The notes beneath the pieces were generated by a model. The model worked only from the letters and a program-made list of their open reading frames with translations, was not told the DNA's origin and searched no databases. A stretch of DNA of 64,000 nucleotides. Source: Agrypnia vestita. Taxonomy: Eukaryota; Arthropoda; Insecta; Trichoptera; Phryganeidae. Positions 34,107 through 43,895 of the stretch are shown here, in pieces; position 1 is the first letter of the stretch; each line of letters opens with the position of its first letter. The position numbers and the translations under genes are program-made. The DNA lies in NCBI GenBank assembly GCA_016648135.1, contig JADDOH010000152.1, forward strand, positions 58,119-122,118, written 5' to 3'.

Positions 34107-34930
34107 GGACGCAAGCATGCTTGTAATTATATTGTTTATGTCTGCTTGTGATATCACTATACGGCGTAGATGAACTAGTTTGAAAGGGCTTATGTTCTGC
34201 ATGTGCTCGGCGTAGAGGGAATAGTCTTCTTATTTCTAGGATCCTATACAGGTTTACAGGTGCTGATATTGAAATATATATACAAGGAAAACACTATTTT
34301 GGGAACCATTAACTGGATGACAGATATTGAAGCACACATACACACAAGGAGGACGTTATGTTAAATACATGACTGGAAAGTTGTTATTGGAAAAAACAGG
34401 CGTCCAGTCGGCGGGACGCAAGCATACTTGTAATTATATTGTTTATGTCTGCATGTGATATCACTGTACGGCGTAGATGAACTAGTTTGAAGGGGTTTAT
34501 GTCCTGTATGTGCTCGGCGTAGAGGGAATGGTCTTTTGTTTCTAGGATCCTATACAGTTTTACAGGTGCTGATATTGAAATATATATACAAGGAAAACAC
34601 TATTTTGGGAATCATTAACTGGATGACAGATATTGAAGCACACATACACACAAGGAGGACGTTATGTTAAATACATGACTGGAAAGTTGTTATTGGAAAA
34701 CACAGGCGCCACTAGAGGATATGGGCAGTTTGCAGAGAACTTCAACTTCTGTCAGTTAAGGACCTTTTACTATTACTATTCTTTCGCCTTTTTGCTTAAC
34801 CGTGGATGAACTAGATTGAAGGGGTTTATGATCTGTATGTGCTCGGCATAGAGGGAATAGTTTTCTTGTTTCTAGGATCTAATACAGTTTTACAGGCGCT
34901 GATATTAAAATATATATACAAGGGAAATGA
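34107..34930 (+). repeat. Minisatellite 3, 307 bp period, two full copies and one partial
   Basis: GGACGCAAGCAT starts copies at 34107 and 34414 (307 bp). The partial third copy begins near 34800 with GTGGATGAACTAGATTGAAG. The units contain CGGCGTAGATGAACTAGTTT and TGCTCGGCGTAGAGGGAATA. It abuts minisatellite 2 directly. The CGGCGTAG phrases are GC-richer than the flanks. Confidence 0.9.
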
Positions 34931-37570
34931 AGGGCTACACAGGCGCTGGTAATTGCTCAATTGTGGAGAGTTATATTACTTCGGATCAGGATGCCATCTC
35001 AGAGGCAGACCAACTACAGAACTAAGATAAGAACCTTTGATATTATTTATTCCTGATGTTTTCTTATGTGTATCAAATGGAATGTTCGTGCTATATAATT
35101 TGTCATTGTCACATGGTCACTATTCATTTCATTACGTGGGTTCAGAGCCGACGGTAACGGACGCGGAAACAAATTAGTACTGATGTCGGGACGTAACGTC
35201 GGGATTATATCTTAATTATCTTTGGGATAGAAGCGAGGTCATCATACGTGCATTCTGCATTACAAACGTTTTACTAACATATATAAATACATATTATTGC
35301 GTTTTACAAATTGAATAGGATCGCGGGAAATAGGCATTTCGTCCGGTTGTGCAATATTAACTTCCAACGTAGCATAATGCGATCTTATTAACGGCGCTAA
35401 ACTCTTAAGGTTAGGCACGCGGGGATTATAAATGGGATAATGAACGAGAACCGAATGGGGAGTTCGTCTCCTCTGGTCGGGGGGCGAGAGGCCGTTGCGT
35501 CTTTTACGCCCCGTGATCTGGAGAGGCTGAATTTCGATTATGATGAAGACGAAGGGAGATCTACTCGCGTGGCAAGACAGGGTCGAATGTCGGAGCGCGC
35601 GTTCTCGGCTATGGAGACTGTTTAGAGTGGGAGACATCTTGGATTTGGGACTAGGTAGGATTATCTTAACTGTATCTACCCGGTTAAGACAGGGTTTTAA
35701 AGCCAAGAATTACAGGATAGTCTGAAGGTCCTGGAGCGGCGACCCTCAAAGATCCAAGGGGAAGAACCTCTCACGTCTTTTCAGTCCCCTTGGTGCGACG
35801 AGCTCGGGCTCTGGTTATGAATGTATGTGAATGTAATAACTCCGTACTCAAGGACGAGATAGGACGTTCCTCATGAACGAGAAATTATAAGATGCAGGTA
35901 GCAGTTCGACAATCAATACTTATGCTCGGGACCGCTTTAATGAACGAGATCTGTCAGCAGTTTAACAATCAACTTTTATGATCGGGACCGCATTCAGGAG
36001 CGCGATGGCATTACTAACACCATCATTCTCATCATTCACCACCTTTTCTAACTTGCTGTATACAGAGACCTTCGGGGTTCTCCCTTCCCGGCCAGCGAGA
36101 AACATATCAGGAATTACACAATCAACTGTAATAATCATGCTGTTTTACCATCATTTAATATCTCTAGTCAATAAGACTACACCGTGGGATCAATCACATC
36201 AACTATAATTGGCGATGCTAACATGGCTCTGACTGACGCGCTCAAGGACGAGTCTTTTCCAGTCACCCAGTTAGTTCATTCAGCCCTTTAATCAGCAGTA
36301 AACATCATAATAATCCGGCTCATGTAGCCGCAACGTGGGATCCTCATCATTATACACCAGTCAATTTGACTGCCCCGCGGGACAATATACAAACCTTAAT
36401 ATCAGACGCGGGATTTCTTCCTGATATGTTTGTCGCCGGGAAGCGAGGACTTCGGAGGATTCCAGCAGGAGCAATAGAGTCTCGGCTTGATCTTGGTCTG
36501 CAGCTTAGTGTGGGAGGTTATGTCTAAACAGGAGTTAACCACCGGATGCGGCGATGCTCTGGGGCCGCATCCCCCTCCCCCCTACAGGGGGGGGGGGGCA
36601 TCTAGAATCCACGTTTGAACAGAAGTGGTTAGACACTTCTTAAATTTCACTTACAAAACTGTATCTTCCATTCCCTTAGAATCTCGGGCTGTGATAATGT
36701 CAGACAAAGCTTGCCCTGAGCCTCTGTTGCACCTAGTTGTTATGAATATAAATATGTTTGTCTTCCCCCACTATGTACTATGAACAGATTGAGCAGATCG
36801 GACAACGTGGGACGCGCTATTGGTAGGTTTCTTACTTGTGTTTTTGAATATAACGTATGCTATTATATCTTGTAAATCTGTCATAAATGGGTGCCGCATG
36901 TGGTTGTGCTGACACTGTTCTAAGCTGCTATTATGAGATGTTGATAATCAAAGCGGGCGGAATCTTTAGCGTATGCCGTTAACTTGGCAACGATTGTATT
37001 GTTTTATATTACAGTATTTTAACCCCGGTGGTATTATAGTTATGGCGGTACAATGTAAGGGAGTTTTGCTACTAGCGTTTATTCCTCGGCTACGCCGCAT
37101 ATAATTGGCTTTTAGGCCGACTCCGGACGTGGACGATATCGGCTATCTCTCATATAGGCGAAACTGTAGAATTCTAGAGCGGTTTCTAGAAGGACGAGTA
37201 CGGATTAGTTACGTGCGTTTGTTATTTCCATAGTTAGGTAAGAATTCGATCTATATTAGTCTAGTCGCGTTAATAAGAATACGAATCTCACCACATATCA
37301 AAAGAATTTTGGATAGCTACGGACACAACGGAGGAGGAATTTTCCTAACCACTAGATAGATCACGACTGGCCAATTTTGAAAATATAAATTCTTAACAAA
37401 AAAAAATAATATTAGCTTTCATGTAAATATACTTCCGAAGTTCTAAGTTCGACTTAAGTTTTCATCTAGAAGCTTAAAGCATAAAGTGTGTGCTTAAAAG
37501 TCACAAAAGTCGTAATAAAGCTTAATTCGGTAGCTTAAAGTCTCAAGCTTTGGGCTTTTCGTAAAACTTA
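34931..37570. other. GC-richer block without recognised gene, probable retroelement interior or leader
   Basis: Composition differs from both flanks. Weak duplications: GCAGTT(C/T)(G/A)ACAATCAA with TCGGGACCGC at ~35900 and ~35955. The frame 35404-35625 (+) includes FTPRDLERLNFDYDEDEGR and ends at TAG. It looks protein-like, with a charged, low-repeat sequence, but I recognise no family. The minus-strand frame 35260-35706 overlaps it completely. I cannot show gag or pol motifs, so a large LTR element is inference from setting only. Confidence 0.35.
36544..36598. repeat. Hairpin plus C-tract/G12 tract
   Basis: GGATGCGG (36544-36551) pairs with CCGCATCC (36565-36572). It is followed by a C-rich run CCCCCTCCCCCC and, after CTACA-type spacing, twelve G residues (36587-36598). 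This can form a second very stable hairpin, or a G-rich structure on the plus strand. G-runs of this kind can also be polypurine tracts of LTR elements. Confidence 0.7.
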
Positions 37571-37629
37571 TATTATTAAACTTTATAGTTAGGTATTTAG
37601 CTTAGGTGTACAGGTAGCTTAAGTTACAG
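37571..37629 (+). repeat. 59 bp direct repeat, left copy
   Basis: TATTATTAAACTTTATAGTT through GTGTACAGGTAGCTTAAGTT to ACAG. Copied at 39147-39205 with one mismatch, about 1.58 kb away. It is embedded in AGCTTAAAG-rich sequence. Could be part of a duplicated leader; too short to be LTRs by itself. Confidence 0.8.
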
Positions 37630-38516
37630 TGGTCCCGTTAGACCAGGAGATATGTTTCAAGAGTGAGATTCGTATTCATTTTATTAGATTAGTTAATATT
37701 GTAAAAAGAAAAAAAAAATGTTTTAATTATAATGGCATTTTTCTTTCCACGCATAAGTGTGTCTTTACGCGCGCTCTATCAAAAATCATTTAGTGTTCGC
37801 ACGGTCCATATAAATCACGTATTTATTCAAAAACAAGAGCGTTAAAATATCTATTTAAAGTCCTGTAGTGGCCAAGCGGTAATGGCTTACGCGGTCCAGT
37901 TGGAATCGCGCTCGGCCTAGTATATAATAAACCGGTTCTCAATAGTAGCGGCGATAGACATTTGACCTTGATATTGATGATATTGAGTATACACGCGCCA
38001 TATACATTTTATAGATATAAGTGATAGCTACCATGGGTAATTAAGCAATCTTTTAAAGAAACGGTGTGTTAGGAAATATTTCCTTTTAAATTTTGAAAGT
38101 ATATAACGTGAAGGTTGATAATTCTAGAACATCTTGTATGCCTTGAAGAAAAAAGAAGTTTTCTATAATTTTAGGTACTTTGAAAAATCTTCTGACGGGA
38201 TAGTAGTGACATCTGTGCGAGTTTCACTTCAGGGATTTTTATATTATATGCGCGCGGTTGTAGTTCGGGACAGATAAAATCTTTTGGACATGTTACATTT
38301 CGAAAGTTGGATTCCTTTCCGGTTTAGAACTAGTTCCAAATAATGTTTGACACGGTATAGAGAGATCGGTTCCGGCTCCTTCGTCGCCTCTAGTTTTACA
38401 GGCGGTTATGATTTGAATCACTTCATTCTCCTTCGTTATACCTATCTTTGGCATGTTTGATCCTTTTCAATTTCGACTTCAGCTTCGGCTCAACTTCGGC
38501 TGAACTTCAATTTAAA

Positions 38517-38590
38517 ATTACGATTTACGATTTACGATTTACGATTTACGATTTACGATTTACGATTTACGATTTACGATCTACAATTTA
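38517..38590 (+). repeat. Heptamer microsatellite (GATTTAC)n
   Basis: About nine uninterrupted GATTTAC units, flanked by single-step variants (GATCTAC, AATTTAC). It makes a spurious repetitive peptide in the overlapping frame at 38448-38645. Confidence 0.95.
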
Positions 38591-39146
38591 CAATCTTGGT
38601 TATTTCATGATGTATATTACGGACTTATATTCGATGCATGCATGATGTGAAGTTGTAACCGCATGTATGCATGTACACATGTACATGCGTGTGTGTTTGT
38701 ATGTATGTATTTGTCACCCTTCTTCGTTTTCTTTTGCCTCGCGAAAAATCTTTGTTTCTTTAGGGAGTAGTAACATTAGCCCATGCTTTCGAAACGGTAT
38801 CATCAAGCGTCTTTTACAATTCCTAGATTAGTGACTACATAAGAATTATAAGCAGGACGTTTAGGGAGGGCTGTAAAAGGTTTAGACCTGGAGTAAGGTT
38901 ATGATATATATGTCTATTGAGGTTGATGATATCGCGATGTACTTGATATAAGAACCGCTTCTTCAACGCTTACGTATCGGGTCAAGTACATTGAATTATT
39001 TTGCAAATAGTCGGAATTCGGATAATCCTGTCAACGTGGTGAAAGGCGAAGCGTTATAATATGCAGGACGGTTATGTGAGCTAGCTTTGGACTTACATAT
39101 TTTCTGGCGGATAGCGGATGTTCGGTTGGTTGGACATGGGAATGAA

Positions 39147-39205
39147 TATTATTAAACTTTATAGTTAGGTATTTAGCTTAGGTGTACAGGTAGCTTACGT
39201 TACAG
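39147..39205 (+). repeat. 59 bp direct repeat, right copy
   Basis: Same 59 bp as 37571-37629 with one substitution (GCTTACGTTACAG against GCTTAAGTTACAG). It ends the GC-richer block; AT-rich sequence follows. Confidence 0.8.
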
Positions 39206-39284
39206 GTGTAACAGAAATATTACACAATACTTTACAGATAGATTCCTGCCTAAATTATGAAACGAAAGTGTTCAAGCAACAAAT

Positions 39285-39500
39285 ACCAATATCAATAGTT
39301 ATAGGAATAAGCGACTTCAAAATTTTAATTTTTTCAATATTGCTTATTTATCTTTTTTAAACGTTGGAATATCATTAAAGTAACTTGTATCAAATATTAA
39401 AAATTCATTCGCTTCTATACAAGCCAAAATTTAAGTCAGAAAAGGCATTCCCAAAGTCCAATCACAAAAAAAAACCCGCAGTATTTCAAATTTCTTTAAA
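39285..39500 (+). mobile_element. Foldback element F, half copy
   Basis: TTTTTTCAATATTGCTTATTTA, AAACGTTGGAATATCATTAAAG, AAATTCATTCGCTTCTATAC (read in pieces) correspond in order to 7915-8030, the left arm of foldback F. No right arm is present. Confidence 0.6.
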
Positions 39501-39539
39501 ATAGAACCATCAAATGTTGTGAACTCTTCACAAAATATA

Positions 39540-41084
39540 GACGGTAGGCGAATTGTCGACGTTATGTATTTTTTTGATCGTTTAAAGGAAATTGCGGCTC
39601 ATGGTGCTTTCATGGGTTGCTCGATAGCTAATTTAATGATTGTAAGGGAGAAAAGAAAAAGATTACAATAAACTTTTATTATAAAATGTGCAATTTTAAT
39701 TTTGATTTATCGAGTGATTCTACTAATAAAGTCAACGACATGGGCGTAAATCACTGCGCCGTTTCAGGTATTATCAGTATTGGATGTGGCTACGCTAACT
39801 TATGCGAATTAATGACAGCTTTTAATATACCAGCTATATCAAAGTCGTTGTATTACTCGACGCATGCTAATGTCTGCAGTTGGTGGCAGAATACAGCTTC
39901 AAAAAATATGGAAGAAATAGCTTTACGGGAAGCTGCTCACGCACGCGAAATAGGTAGTATCGACAAAAACGGAATCCCGATGATTACCGTAGTAGCCGAT
40001 GGCTGTTGGTCCAAAAGATCATATGAGACAAATTATTCAGCGCTTTCAGGTGCAGCTGCAATTGTTAGTGTTTATACCGGAGAAGTTTTATATCTTGGTG
40101 TAAAAAATAAATTCTGCAGCATATGTAATTTGTATGAGAAAAAAACAATTAAAACCAGCAAATCACACACGTGTTTTAAAAATTTTGACGGTGGTTTTCC
40201 GCTATGGAGAGCACTATCTTATTAAAAGGATTCAAAAAGTCGATAGAAATGCATGGACTCATTTACTCTCAGCTGATTTCCGATAGAGACTCGAGTACCT
40301 ATAAAAAAAAATATATACCAAACCGTATCGGAACGTTACGGTTGAAAAAATTTAATATCGTAATCATATATTGCGAAACTATTGTAACAAGTTAAAAATA
40401 GCATCCCAGGATACAAGATACCCCTTAAATTTGAGAAAATTGCTAGGGAAAGCAGTATAAAGATTGAGGACGGCCATACGATCTGCGTTAAAATTCAGAC
40501 TTTCGCAAGATACACATTTCGGCCAAAAGATTAAGGATTTGAATGCCGATATTGTCAATAGTCCTCATCATATTTTCGGCGAACACAGAGATTGTGCATC
40601 ATATTTTTGTACAGCTTCAAAGACAAATGATGCTAATTTTGTACCAGAATTTAAAAAAACATATTTTGGCCAAGAATTAAGCTACTGATACACACGATTA
40701 TTAGTGGAACGTGAGCATGCGCAGTATCGACCTTCTTTAGGCCTTGCTTATTAGTGGCATGTGTGTACGAACATTGCTAGTAATGAGCATGCCACTTAGC
40801 CCTACAAACGCCGGTTGATTTATGAGCATGCCACTAATAAGCATGTGTATCAATACCTTTATGTAAATCGTATATCAACTTGCCAAACATTCCAAGAGTT
40901 TTCTTCATAATGTTGACAACAACGTAGTGGAACGATTTAATGCCGTAATTGCAAAATATTTTGGAGGTAAACGAATAAATTATACTTGTAGGCAAGCATA
41001 CCAAATCCATTTCTGTTCTGAAAAATTTGGACATACTCAAAATATAATTTCTTTTTATTTAAACACCAACATAACTTATTGTTG
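39540..41084 (+). pseudogene. Mutator-like transposase pseudogene (arthropod MULE type), split by a MITE
   Basis: The pieces in order are: GRRIVDVMYFFDRLKEIA (from 39543); MCNFNFDLSS onward (39686); NHCAVSGIISIGCG; then ITVVADGCWSKRSYETNYSA and LSGAAAIVSVYTGEVLYLGV, the conserved block with a catalytic-type Asp in ADG; GFKKSIEMHGLIYSQLISDR and DSSTYKK in a second frame (from 40204); SPHHIFGEHRDCASYFC in a third (40464-40688); and finally NNVVERFNAVIAKYFGGKRI to a TGA at 41084. This is the architecture of the arthropod 'Mutator-like transposase domain' proteins. At least three frameshifts, a stop after KRLQ, and a 169 bp MITE (40685-40853) make it a dead copy. I found no TIRs for it. Confidence 0.7.
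40685..40853. mobile_element. MITE (169 bp) inserted in the Mutator-like pseudogene, TA target duplication
   Basis: Left end CTGATACACACGATTATTAG and right end (reverse complement) TTGATACACATGCTTATTAG match over ~23 bp with three differences. TA lies at both sides (40683-40684, 40854-40855). Interior GAGCATGCCACT phrases repeat inward. The TA duplication points to a Tc1/mariner-type transposase as its driver. It interrupts coding text of the older pseudogene, so it arrived later. Confidence 0.75.
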
Positions 41085-42590
41085 AGGCATTTTTGTCGAT
41101 AAATAACCTTCAATAATGTTTCTAGATGGAGTTACTTTAATTTTTATTTTTTTATTATCATAATCTTGTACCCATACACGTGGAGTATAATTACTATTCG
41201 ATGCTTAATTGTTTTAGCTCTGTTTATGTATTGTAACGTAATTTTAATTTATATTGTTAAAATAAAATGACACTACATAATATGTTTTCATGACGCGCCG
41301 CCTGGGTGGAATGTTCTCCTCTCCTCTTTTGACATTAACCATACCCCACAACGTTAAATTAAAAATACCAAAAATTTTTTTTTTTCCCTTTTTAGGCTTT
41401 CTTGTTCATAAATAATGCAAATATATTTTTTCCAAATCGAATTGCCTCAATTAATTGTTTTTGTTATTCTATATTTGCGCAGTCATATTTATGGAATAAT
41501 TATTGTTTGATAGTAGCTCAATTTTGCTTCAGTCATGTATTTATCGTTACAATTATTCAAATATAAAATGTTAATATAGTTTATTTTGTTAAAAACATAA
41601 AATAATAACAGAGTATTGTATTTTGTACAGTCAAAATATTTATATTGTCGCTGTCGCGCCCAGCGGCACGGGCCTATATTTTTTATACAAATTTTTCATA
41701 ATCCAGTATATTACAAACATTGATTAATTACGCCATTCGCCATTCTCAAAAGTTTACACAGCTTAAATAATACATTTTTAAGAAAAACAAATGAAAGAAT
41801 TAAAAATGTTTAATATATTCGCCAATATCCACGTTCCGCCCTTGCCCCGGCATTCGCCGTAATTCGGGCGTCAGCGCCGCGGGAGAGACTGGAACTAACA
41901 TTCCCACGGCTGAGCCGAAAGTGAGCTCCCTCCGTACCAGACGATCGCCTTAAGCATTAAACAAGTTTTGCAGCAGTCTGTTACAGTTATTGAACGATTG
42001 AGTATTAAGTGTATTAATTATTTTGACAGCAAAGAACGTATAGAAACTATGACTAAAAATAGTTCCCAATAATGATGAGAAGATAACAATATTTTGATAT
42101 TCTGGTACAGAGCGGCGTGGTATTGACTTGGTGAGTGGCATTTCTCACATATTCACGCACACAGATGTATCCCACCAGCTAGTTCACCGGTACAACACAA
42201 GCCTCAGGTTGAGTTCTTACTTGATAGTATGTGAAGCATATCCAGATCTTTAAATTTGTAAACCAATGCATGAGATGAATACATGGATAGGATTTTACAT
42301 AAATAAAAGAAGTAATTTTTAAAATAGTAATATAATCATGCACTTTGTATAATAGATTTAGCATTAGAAAATGAAATAGAAATATGAAAAAATGCGCAGA
42401 TTCGCGCTAGTACATTAATTTTAATCTGCCATCGGGCAGAATAATGGAGTAAATAATATTACAAACAATAAATGATATTAGTATTAAGTGCAAGTAAGTA
42501 GATAAAAATAATTAAAAGGCACAGGCTGACTGCGCTGACGAAAATAAATGTTCTACCGCCATTCGGGTCAGAATAAAATATAATTATAAA
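41085..42590. other. AT-rich stretch with a GC-rich patch at 41820-41950
   Basis: The patch (CCGCCCTTGCCCCGGCATTC, GCGTCAGCGCCGCGGGAGAG) ends with CAGACGATCGCCTTAAGC, whose core also occurs in reverse at about 30153. It is therefore probably part of a dispersed element, but I cannot delimit it. No gene. Confidence 0.35.
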
Positions 42591-42765
42591 AATGATTCTA
42601 AGTTAGAAAGAAGATGAAATTAAAACATAATATTCTAGCATGGCGGTATCATTAGAATGATTCTAAGTTAGAAAGATTTTAAAATTAAAACATAAAATTT
42701 TGCATAGTGGTATCAGTAAAATGAGTCTAAATTAAAAAGAATACAAAATTAAAACATAAATTCAT
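42591..42765 (+). repeat. Tandem repeat, ~64 bp period, three copies
   Basis: Starts at 42591, 42656 and 42720 with AATGATTCTAAGTTAGAAAG (third copy diverged), each continuing AAATTAAAACATAA. The preceding 170 bp contain the related phrase CCGCCATTCGGGTCAGAATA. Confidence 0.8.
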
Positions 42766-42766
42766 G

Positions 42767-43450
42767 GTGCCGCACGATTGCAGATGCCACATTTGTGCGA
42801 TCACGCGATGATTCTATCTTCCGGGTGGAGCTCCCACATATAATCGGCGCGCATCCATGTTCACCGCTGAATCCACATGGCGTCAGGACTCGAAGATGTG
42901 CGATCAGGCATCTCTCATCCGACAGCCAAGACCACAGGAAATCCTTGCGGCAACAATGCTAACATCTACAAAGCGCCTCTCTCATCCATGCCATGAGAAA
43001 GTTACGAAAATGGTCAGCAGGTAAAATGGAGGCACAGCTGGCAGCTGGACAGCATAGGATCGTTATTTTACATCAATGTTTTGAGACAGTGGGCCATCCA
43101 AACATGGCCTCGCATGGCAAACACTACATTTATTGGCATAGCAGGGCAGGGCCCTATAAGAAAAAAACATATAAATTAGTACAATGAAAATAACTCACAC
43201 ATACTGGATCGTGAAGTGGGGTATCAGAGTCGTCCTCACCAAGACGGGAACAGTTGCCGAGGTCCGTCCGCCTTGGGCCCTGGTAGATTTTAAAGTGGGG
43301 ACCGATGGAAGAGAGGTCAAGCCCGTAGGTACGTATCTCCCACCATTTCGCTGCGCACGGCGTGGGGGAATTCGCAACGCGCGCACAAGTTTTAGAATAA
43401 GTGGCCAGCAAGGTAGAGAGACCGGTACTTGGCTAGGGCCCGTGCATTAA
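42767..43450. other. GC-rich block, coding status unclear
   Basis: Much GC-richer than its flanks. Several overlapping frames of 60-88 codons on both strands (42993-43187, 43184-43450 plus; 43154-43411 minus). Splice-donor-like sites occur at CAGCAG/GTAAAA (43020) and CCCGTAG/GTACGT on the plus strand, and an acceptor-like TTTTTTTCTTATAG (ends ~43158) on the minus. No domain is recognised. Old retroelement sequence is the likeliest explanation. Confidence 0.3.
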
Positions 43451-43828
43451 ACGTAGTTTTGTTGGCGAATTAAATTCTATTTCGTTTGATACCCACAAAT
43501 CAATTTGTGCCGCGGCGCGTTATTAATGGCGTGATTATCTACAACGTAACAATTCATTAGTCTCATATTAATTTTATTATCTTAGTTTATACATAATAGC
43601 AATCGTAATAAAATAATTTAGTTTATACATAAAAGCAATCGTACATACAGACTTGCAAATGGACAATTTAAGTAATTTAATTTTCAATATGAAAAAATAT
43701 GCATTTGCAATGTATCTATATAAATATAAGTATTCAAAAATCTGTACGTAAAAAAATGGCTGAACTTTGATTCTGCAGCACCTGCAATCGTCACTTTCAA
43801 GTCTGCAACTCATAACAACACATCTGCC

Positions 43829-43895
43829 CTGATGATGGACCTTGCATTCGGATCTGAAACGTTGGCTAGAAAAGTCGTATAAATATGGCAGACGC
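43829..43895 (+). other. Degenerate hammerhead-like/Penelope-type repeat fragment
   Basis: CTGATGATGGACC followed by GGATCTGAAACGTTGGC gives a CTGATGA core, a short imperfect stem and GAAAC. ATCTGCC before the core pairs with GGCAGA after it. The base before the predicted cleavage position is wrong for a hammerhead (A where U is required), so I regard it as a relic or a look-alike of the CTGATGATG...GAAACG repeats common in insect Penelope-type elements. Confidence 0.35.

Noticed and set aside
33753..34114. Two overlapping 90-96 codon minus-strand frames with repeated peptide
   Set aside because: They are translations of the 119 bp minisatellite in different phases, so the peptide repetition follows from DNA repetition.
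35260..35706. 148-codon minus-strand frame
   Set aside because: Overlaps a plus-strand frame of equal quality in a GC-richer block, shows no domain, and is rich in Ser/Pro/Arg as expected for an antisense frame.
37868..37925. Possible tRNA-Ser/Leu-like gene (GTGGCCAAGCGGTAATGGCT)
   Set aside because: The A-box-like start is present, but there is no B box (GGTTCGAATCC type) at the right distance and no acceptor-stem pairing.
38448..38645. Frame with repeated DLRFTIY peptide
   Set aside because: Produced by the GATTTAC heptamer array.
43184..43450. 88-codon GC-rich frame as a gene
   Set aside because: Three other frames of similar length overlap it on both strands; high GC alone explains the lack of stops.
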